Below, one piece after another: positions 23,763 to 27,504 of a stretch of 27,504 bases of DNA (position 1 is its first letter; each line of letters starts with the position of its first letter). Below the pieces are notes generated by a model. It was given only the letters and a program-made list of their open reading frames with translations. It did not search any database and was not told where the DNA came from. The stretch covers positions 1-27,504 of the forward strand of contig JAADDN010000113.1 of NCBI GenBank assembly GCA_013153895.1, in the 5' to 3' direction. A program made the translations under genes and the position numbers. The DNA comes from Thermoproteota archaeon. GTDB lineage: Archaea > Thermoproteota > Thermoprotei > Thermoproteales > Thermocladiaceae.

Positions 23763-23815
23763 AGGTGATGAGCTCTGGCCTTGTTGATAGGTGATGACCC
23801 ATTCATGAACTGATC
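23763..23815 (+). ncRNA. C/D box sRNA downstream of rpl3
   Basis: Textbook architecture: C GTGATGA (23765-23771); 12-nt guide (23772-23783); D' TTGA (23784-23787, one change from CTGA); 3-nt spacer; C' GTGATGA (23791-23797); 12-nt guide (23798-23809); D CTGA (23810-23813). TATA-like CTTAAAAATT (about 23734-23743) is centred 27 nt before the C box, so it may have its own promoter, though readthrough from rpl3 is possible. The D guide pairs with UUCAUGAAUGGG (predicted methylated U) and the D' guide with CAAGGCCAGAGC (predicted methylated G). GAAUGG occurs in helix 71 of 23S rRNA as I recall it, a plausible target. The D box touches the stop codon of the convergent transporter gene. Confidence 0.92.
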
Positions 23816-24803
23816 ACTTACTAACCGATACTTCTCTCATTCTCAGAACCATACATACTACAAGACCTATAACAGCAAAGGTCATGTACATCATCGTTGT
23901 CAGGTCTAGAGGAAGCTCATGAAAGTAGAATACTCCAAGCATAAGTGCGAGAATAACCTCTAAGTACTGTATTATCGAGAAGTTTACGACTAATGTTGGA
24001 TCCATGCTTAACACAATACATATTATTATGTATGGAAGTACTGTACAGAGAAGAACTATTCCAACTATCATTAATATAAACACGTAAGGTGATGTAAATG
24101 AGAGTATAACATATTTAAGAATGTTGCTATAATTTAAGTGGAAGAATAATGTTAAAGATATCAGCCCAACTAGCAAACTTATGCTCATGTCTATACACGT
24201 AGAATATAGCTTCTCTAGAAAGGTTTTGAATGGCCTATTTATGTTACCTACTAACCATAGGTAAGCTCCCCATGTCACAGCGAATAATATAACGTATGTT
24301 AAACCTATAGTTAAGATTTTAGATATGATTATGGTTATGATTATTATAATTATGAGGAGGGTTACATATCCTAGCTTATACTTCGTAAACATTTCTGATC
24401 CTGTAACAACTTTGAGAAGCGCTGTCACGATAACTGTAAGACCGATCCCTACTATATATGTGAAGTATACTCCACAATATGCTACTGCTAGGAAGAATGC
24501 TGGTATCGAGATTCCAAAACCTACTACTGCTGCTAATATTATTACTATTATGTTTGATAATGCTATTCTACCTATCCTGAGATAAGATACGTGAGTTATG
24601 TAGTACGCTCCTACATGTCCTACGCCTCTTGTCCAGGTTATTAACATTATTAGGATATATGATATTAATGATACTAGGTATCTTACAGATACTTGATATG
24701 AAGGTGATATTAATGGATCGAGAAGTTTTATGAAGAGTCCAAGGATCCCCCATAGAATTGCTACGAGAATACAGAGAGCAATGTTGATGCTTCTCTTACT
24801 CAT
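23814..24803 (-). CDS. DMT-superfamily (EamA-type) transporter
   Basis: A polytopic membrane protein of about 10 helices in two halves, starting with the typical I-L-V-A-I-L-W-G-I-L-G-L-F-I-K of EamA/DMT permeases and ending with a last helix followed by a short charged tail. Family members export amino acids, nucleobases or other metabolites; the substrate is not predictable here. It is shared in direction with no neighbour. The ATG start lies about 35 nt from TTATAA at 24835-24840, giving a leader of roughly 9 nt. Confidence 0.85.
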   Translation of the reverse strand: MSKRSINIALCILVAILWGILGLFIKLLDPLISPSYQVSVRYLVSLISYILIMLITWTRGVGHVGAYYITHVSYLRIGRIALSNIIVIILAAVVGFGISIPAFFLAVAYCGVYFTYIVGIGLTVIVTALLKVVTGSEMFTKYKLGYVTLLIIIIIITIIISKILTIGLTYVILFAVTWGAYLWLVGNINRPFKTFLEKLYSTCIDMSISLLVGLISLTLFFHLNYSNILKYVILSFTSPYVFILMIVGIVLLCTVLPYIIICIVLSMDPTLVVNFSIIQYLEVILALMLGVFYFHELPLDLTTMMYMTFAVIGLVVCMVLRMREVSVSK

Positions 24804-24834
24804 ATGCTAAAATATCTGCGATTGTGGAAAAGCC

Positions 24835-24840
24835 TTATAA
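24835..24840. promoter_or_regulatory. Palindromic TATA element between divergent genes
   Basis: TTATAA is self-complementary. It is 27 nt before the rightward GTG at 24865, the leaderless spacing seen in this window, and is also the only TATA-like element properly placed for the leftward transporter gene, whose ATG would then have a leader of about 9 nt. One element may serve both. Confidence 0.5.
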
Positions 24841-24864
24841 ATCTTTCAGAAGAGTGTAACTAGG

Positions 24865-25188
24865 GTGAGGTACTTCTATATTATAGGGAAGATTGTCAAA
24901 TACGACGAGGAGAATCTCGAGGCAACTGTCGAGACCCTGATAAGTCCTATTCACAGACCGTCTGAACACGTGAGCATCAGGATTAAAGAGCCATCTCATA
25001 GAGATAAGATAAGGGAGGGTAACATAGTTATAGCTAAGGTGACAGCAACTCGTAGACTCATAGTATACGATATCAAGAGGCTTGAGGCTCACGAGATTCA
25101 TGTTGTGTCCGGTGAAGCTCTTGCTGAGCTTGCTGAGGAGCTTACTCATCATATGAGGAGGACTCGACATGAGATTCCTATCAAATAG
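24865..25188 (+). CDS. Small soluble protein of unknown function, OB-fold-like
   Basis: I do not recognise this 107-residue protein. The strand pattern of residues 1-75 (G-K-I-V-K-Y-D-E-E-N-L-E-A-T-V-E-T-L, then G-N-I-V-I-A-K-V-T-A-T-R-R-L-I-V-Y-D-I) looks like a small beta barrel such as an OB fold, and a basic helical tail with two His follows. Nucleic-acid binding is possible but not shown. The GTG start fits the TATA spacing exactly. The overlapping minus-strand reading is rejected for its composition. The last 8 nt overlap the end of the convergent radical SAM gene. Confidence 0.75.
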   Translation: MRYFYIIGKIVKYDEENLEATVETLISPIHRPSEHVSIRIKEPSHRDKIREGNIVIAKVTATRRLIVYDIKRLEAHEIHVVSGEALAELAEELTHHMRRTRHEIPIK

Positions 25189-26296
25189 ATCTTTCAACCC
25201 TTCTCACGCTTCCCCTGATAGGGATCTCAGTACCACAGTTCGGACATGCATAAACATCATCCTTCCTCTCCAGATCAACCTTGACGACATACATTCCATA
25301 CCTCTTTATGACTATTTTTCCACAGTTTGGACAGTAAGTATGTTCTAGTGGATGACCAGGAACATTACCAATATACACGTACTTTAGTCCTTGCCTCTTA
25401 GCATAGTTAGCAATCTCTTCAAGCTTACTTATTGGTGTAGCTGGCCTATTTATTAGTAGATGATCAGGATGAAAACGTGTTACATGTAGAGGAACATCTG
25501 GTCCAAGATCTTTAAGTATCTTCTCAACAATGAACTCATAATCTTGATCATTTACTCCAGGAATAACGAGATACGTGAGCTCAATATGTACATTATTCTT
25601 ATAGAGAAAAGTGACAGTACTCCAGTACTTATCGAAGTCTGCACATAACCATCTTCTATATGTCTCTCTTCCACCTTTTATATCTATGTTAGCTCCATTT
25701 AATCCAACTTCTATCAATTTTGAAGCTGCTTCAATACTTATGTATCCATTAGTATTATAAGATAAGTGTTTACATCTTCTTCTAGCTTTATCAAACAATT
25801 TTATACAGTACTCTGTCAAGAGTGTTGGCTCATTAAAGCTTACATTTATTCCTTCATCACCAGTAACGTCAAGATATGCTAGAAGCCTATCAGTAGTATA
25901 ATATTCTCCTCTATCAGGAAATGCGTACTTAGATAAGTACCAGTTCTGACACCAAGCACATGGAAATGTACATCCCCAAGTACTTATGGTTAATGCTGTA
26001 GAACCAGGATAGAAGTGGAAGAATGGCTTTATCTCCATAGGTCTAGATTCTACAGCTGTGAGAAGTCCATAAGTTATCGTGTATAATTTTCCATCAACAT
26101 TAAATCTTACGCCACATGCACCTACACCTCCATCATTTATTATACATCCTCTATGACAGAGCGTGCATCTAGTCTTATTGTTTCTCAATCTAGTATAGAA
26201 TTGTGACTCTATCACGTAAGGTAAGTTAAGTAGCTTTCTCAGCTCATCTTTACTTAATCCTCTAAGCGTTGTTCTTGTCCAAGACCAGAGAGTCAT
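25181..26296 (-). CDS. amrS: AmmeMemoRadiSam-type radical SAM enzyme (AmrS-like)
   Basis: A cytosolic radical SAM protein related to pyruvate formate-lyase activating enzymes, of the group whose genes are linked with AMMECR1 and MEMO homologues in many genomes; the reaction is not established. The SAM-cluster cysteines are C109-x3-C113-x2-C116 in T-W-G-C-T-F-P-C-A-W-C-Q-N-W. An N-terminal cysteine group (C44, C47, C51, C61) and a C-terminal zinc ribbon with two C-P-N-C-G motifs are also typical. AMMECR1 and MEMO genes are not in this window. The ATG follows a TATA-like ATCTTAAAATAGG (about 26326-26338) by about 35 nt. Confidence 0.91.
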   Translation of the reverse strand: MTLWSWTRTTLRGLSKDELRKLLNLPYVIESQFYTRLRNNKTRCTLCHRGCIINDGGVGACGVRFNVDGKLYTITYGLLTAVESRPMEIKPFFHFYPGSTALTISTWGCTFPCAWCQNWYLSKYAFPDRGEYYTTDRLLAYLDVTGDEGINVSFNEPTLLTEYCIKLFDKARRRCKHLSYNTNGYISIEAASKLIEVGLNGANIDIKGGRETYRRWLCADFDKYWSTVTFLYKNNVHIELTYLVIPGVNDQDYEFIVEKILKDLGPDVPLHVTRFHPDHLLINRPATPISKLEEIANYAKRQGLKYVYIGNVPGHPLEHTYCPNCGKIVIKRYGMYVVKVDLERKDDVYACPNCGTEIPIRGSVRRVERSI

Positions 26297-26344
26297 TAAC
26301 TTACCATTTCTTAACTTAGATGCACCTATTTTAAGATGATTAGG

Positions 26345-26366
26345 GGAGTCACTTTTAAGAGACTCC
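26345..26366. promoter_or_regulatory. Inverted repeat centred on the TATA box of the metallohydrolase gene
   Basis: Arms GGAGTC (26345-26350) and GACTCC (26361-26366) are perfectly complementary. Their midpoint falls exactly on TTTTAA (26353-26358), which is 29 nt before the ATG at 26385. The design matches that of the rtcA promoter, with different arm sequence. It may be an operator that hides the TATA box. A hairpin in RNA is unlikely to matter because the repeat is upstream of the predicted transcript start. Confidence 0.55.
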
Positions 26367-26384
26367 TATAAGAATCATATGTAG

Positions 26385-27077
26385 ATGACTCGTTTCCTCG
26401 AGTATGGTCCAGTGAAGATATTTCTTGTTAGACATGCATGTGTCAGAGTAGAGGCTCCGAATCTAGTAATATATTTTGATCCATATGAGATAAAGAGGAA
26501 GGATCTACCTAAGGCTGATCTCATCTTAGTAACTCACGAACATTTTGATCATTGTGATCCTGAGAGCATACTTAACATAGCTAAACCTGACGCTACCATA
26601 GTTGGTCCTGAGATCGCTAGAAAATGTCTATCTCAGGTAGCTGGAAAGGTTGGACAGATCATATATGTTAGACCTGGTCAGACACTTGAGATTCGAGGAG
26701 TGAGGATAGAGACTGTACCATCATATAATGTGAATAAGTTTAGAGCTCCTGGAAAAGTATTTCACCCTAAGGAGGATGGTAGAGTAGGTTATCTCATAAA
26801 TGTTGCTGGTGTATCAATATATCATGCTGGAGATACCGATGTGATACCTGAGATGGAACAGTTGAAAGGTAGGGTAGATATTGCTCTGTTACCTGTCAGT
26901 GGAACATACGTCATGACTCCTGAAGAAGCTGCAGAAGCTGTAAAGATCATACAACCGAAGGTAGCTATACCCATGCATTATGGAGTGATAGTTGGAGATA
27001 GAGGTCATGCAGAGAAGTTCAAGAACCTTGTAGGAAACTTATCTAGAGTTGAAATACTTGAGCCAGAGCTACCTTAA
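26385..27077 (+). CDS. UPF0173 / UlaG-like metallo-beta-lactamase-fold hydrolase
   Basis: A predicted cytosolic metal-dependent hydrolase. The MBL signature is T-H51-E-H53-F-D55-H56-C-D, with later ligands in Y-H-A-G-D-T-D (about 145-151) and P-M-H-Y-G near the C-terminus. This matches the UPF0173 group related to L-ascorbate-6-phosphate lactonase UlaG; the natural substrate of the archaeal group is unknown. The length of 230 residues is normal. The mRNA is probably leaderless, with the TATA box inside an inverted repeat. The stop overlaps the convergent uppP by 9 nt. Confidence 0.93.
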   Translation: MTRFLEYGPVKIFLVRHACVRVEAPNLVIYFDPYEIKRKDLPKADLILVTHEHFDHCDPESILNIAKPDATIVGPEIARKCLSQVAGKVGQIIYVRPGQTLEIRGVRIETVPSYNVNKFRAPGKVFHPKEDGRVGYLINVAGVSIYHAGDTDVIPEMEQLKGRVDIALLPVSGTYVMTPEEAAEAVKIIQPKVAIPMHYGVIVGDRGHAEKFKNLVGNLSRVEILEPELP

Positions 27078-27504
27078 GAACAAGCTCATTAGACACGTAA
27101 TCACGAGTAGTACTCCTATAGTTAATGCAAAATGCCAAGTCTTCATACGTGCAAACGCCTTATAGAACAAGTATCCAAACACGAAGCTCACAACGAGAGA
27201 TATTAAGATACCTATAGAGGCCAGAGTCATAGGTAGTAACTTATGTGCAAAATATAGTCCTCCAATACCTGCAAGTATGAGTATAGGAGCACCAATAATA
27301 AGACTAATCTTAAAAGCTGTATCAGGTCTAACCTTTCTAAAGGAGAGATATGCAAGCACTAGACCACTCCTAGATAATCCAGGTATCACAGCTATACCTT
27401 GAAGAACACCAAGAACAATCCAATCTACAGAGCCTAGAGAGCGATTCTCAACTATGATCTTGCCTCTAGTCTGATAGAGGTAGTCTACTATACCTGTAAT
27501 TATG
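27069..27504 (-). CDS. uppP: Undecaprenyl-diphosphatase-like protein UppP/BacA (5' part beyond window)
   Basis: A polytopic membrane phosphatase for polyprenyl diphosphate; in archaea it probably recycles the lipid carrier used for protein glycosylation. Only the C-terminal 144 or so residues are here. The reading frame is open to the right edge, so the GTG at 27389 is not the true start: translation upstream gives V-L-G-V-L-Q-G-I-A-V leading into I-P-G-L-S-R-S-G, which is the second conserved motif of the family. Four helices follow to the C-terminus. The stop overlaps the convergent metallohydrolase gene by 9 nt. Confidence 0.9.
   Translation of the reverse strand, partial: IITGIVDYLYQTRGKIIVENRSLGSVDWIVLGVLQGIAVIPGLSRSGLVLAYLSFRKVRPDTAFKISLIIGAPILILAGIGGLYFAHKLLPMTLASIGILISLVVSFVFGYLFYKAFARMKTWHFALTIGVLLVITCLMSLFLR

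Noticed and set aside
24835..25197. Minus-strand reading of 120 codons opposite the OB-fold-like gene
   Set aside because: It overlaps the TATA element and the real plus-strand gene, and its product has no protein-like pattern.

Overview
The window looks like chromosomal DNA of a hyperthermophilic crenarchaeon (Thermoproteota, class Thermoprotei; a Desulfurococcales- or Ignisphaera-like lineage is my guess, not proven). Reasons: AT-rich DNA with heavy ATA, AGA and AGG codon use; an archaeal-type ribosomal protein uL3; a single TATA element about 26-29 nt upstream of most first start codons, implying leaderless or near-leaderless mRNAs; frequent GTG and TTG starts; Shine-Dalgarno motifs mainly inside operons; and C/D box sRNA genes. 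There are no tRNA or rRNA genes, insertion sequences or CRISPR arrays, and no gene-free stretch of 300 bases.

Layout. (1) 16-5803: a Ser/Thr phospho-signalling cluster: PP2C phosphatase, a large surface protein with a cytoplasmic tail, a membrane-anchored FHA protein, and a divergent Ser/Thr kinase with its own FHA domain. (2) 5822-9535: ferrous iron uptake: an unknown membrane protein abutting FeoB, then a divergent DtxR-type regulator and FeoA. (3) 9530-12884: an ATGA-coupled operon of a flavin-type split-barrel protein, a PfkB kinase and a HAD phosphatase, and upstream a sugar isomerase-like TIM barrel. (4) 12997-15604: a small orphan protein, a lone TatA, a vWA-domain protein and cob(I)alamin adenosyltransferase. 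(5) 15626-18395: two adjacent secreted proteins, each carrying cohesin-like domains and a C-terminal dockerin. (6) 18530-22579: RNA 3'-phosphate cyclase, two tandem YkgJ-like cysteine-cluster proteins and an MFS transporter. (7) 22693-27504: ribosomal protein uL3 standing alone, a DMT transporter, a small orphan, an AmmeMemoRadiSam-type radical SAM enzyme, a UlaG-like metallohydrolase and a partial UppP.

The most interesting non-coding signal is a set of four C/D box sRNA genes, all on the + strand, each with a TATA element centred 27-28 nt before its C box and each lying against or inside the 3' end of an oppositely transcribed gene. One lies wholly inside the last codons of the MFS transporter gene. 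The most interesting protein systems are the kinase/FHA/PP2C/surface-protein cluster, where the surface protein's tail carries a duplicated Ser/Thr motif, and the cohesin-dockerin pair. Two promoters also have inverted repeats centred exactly on the TATA element.
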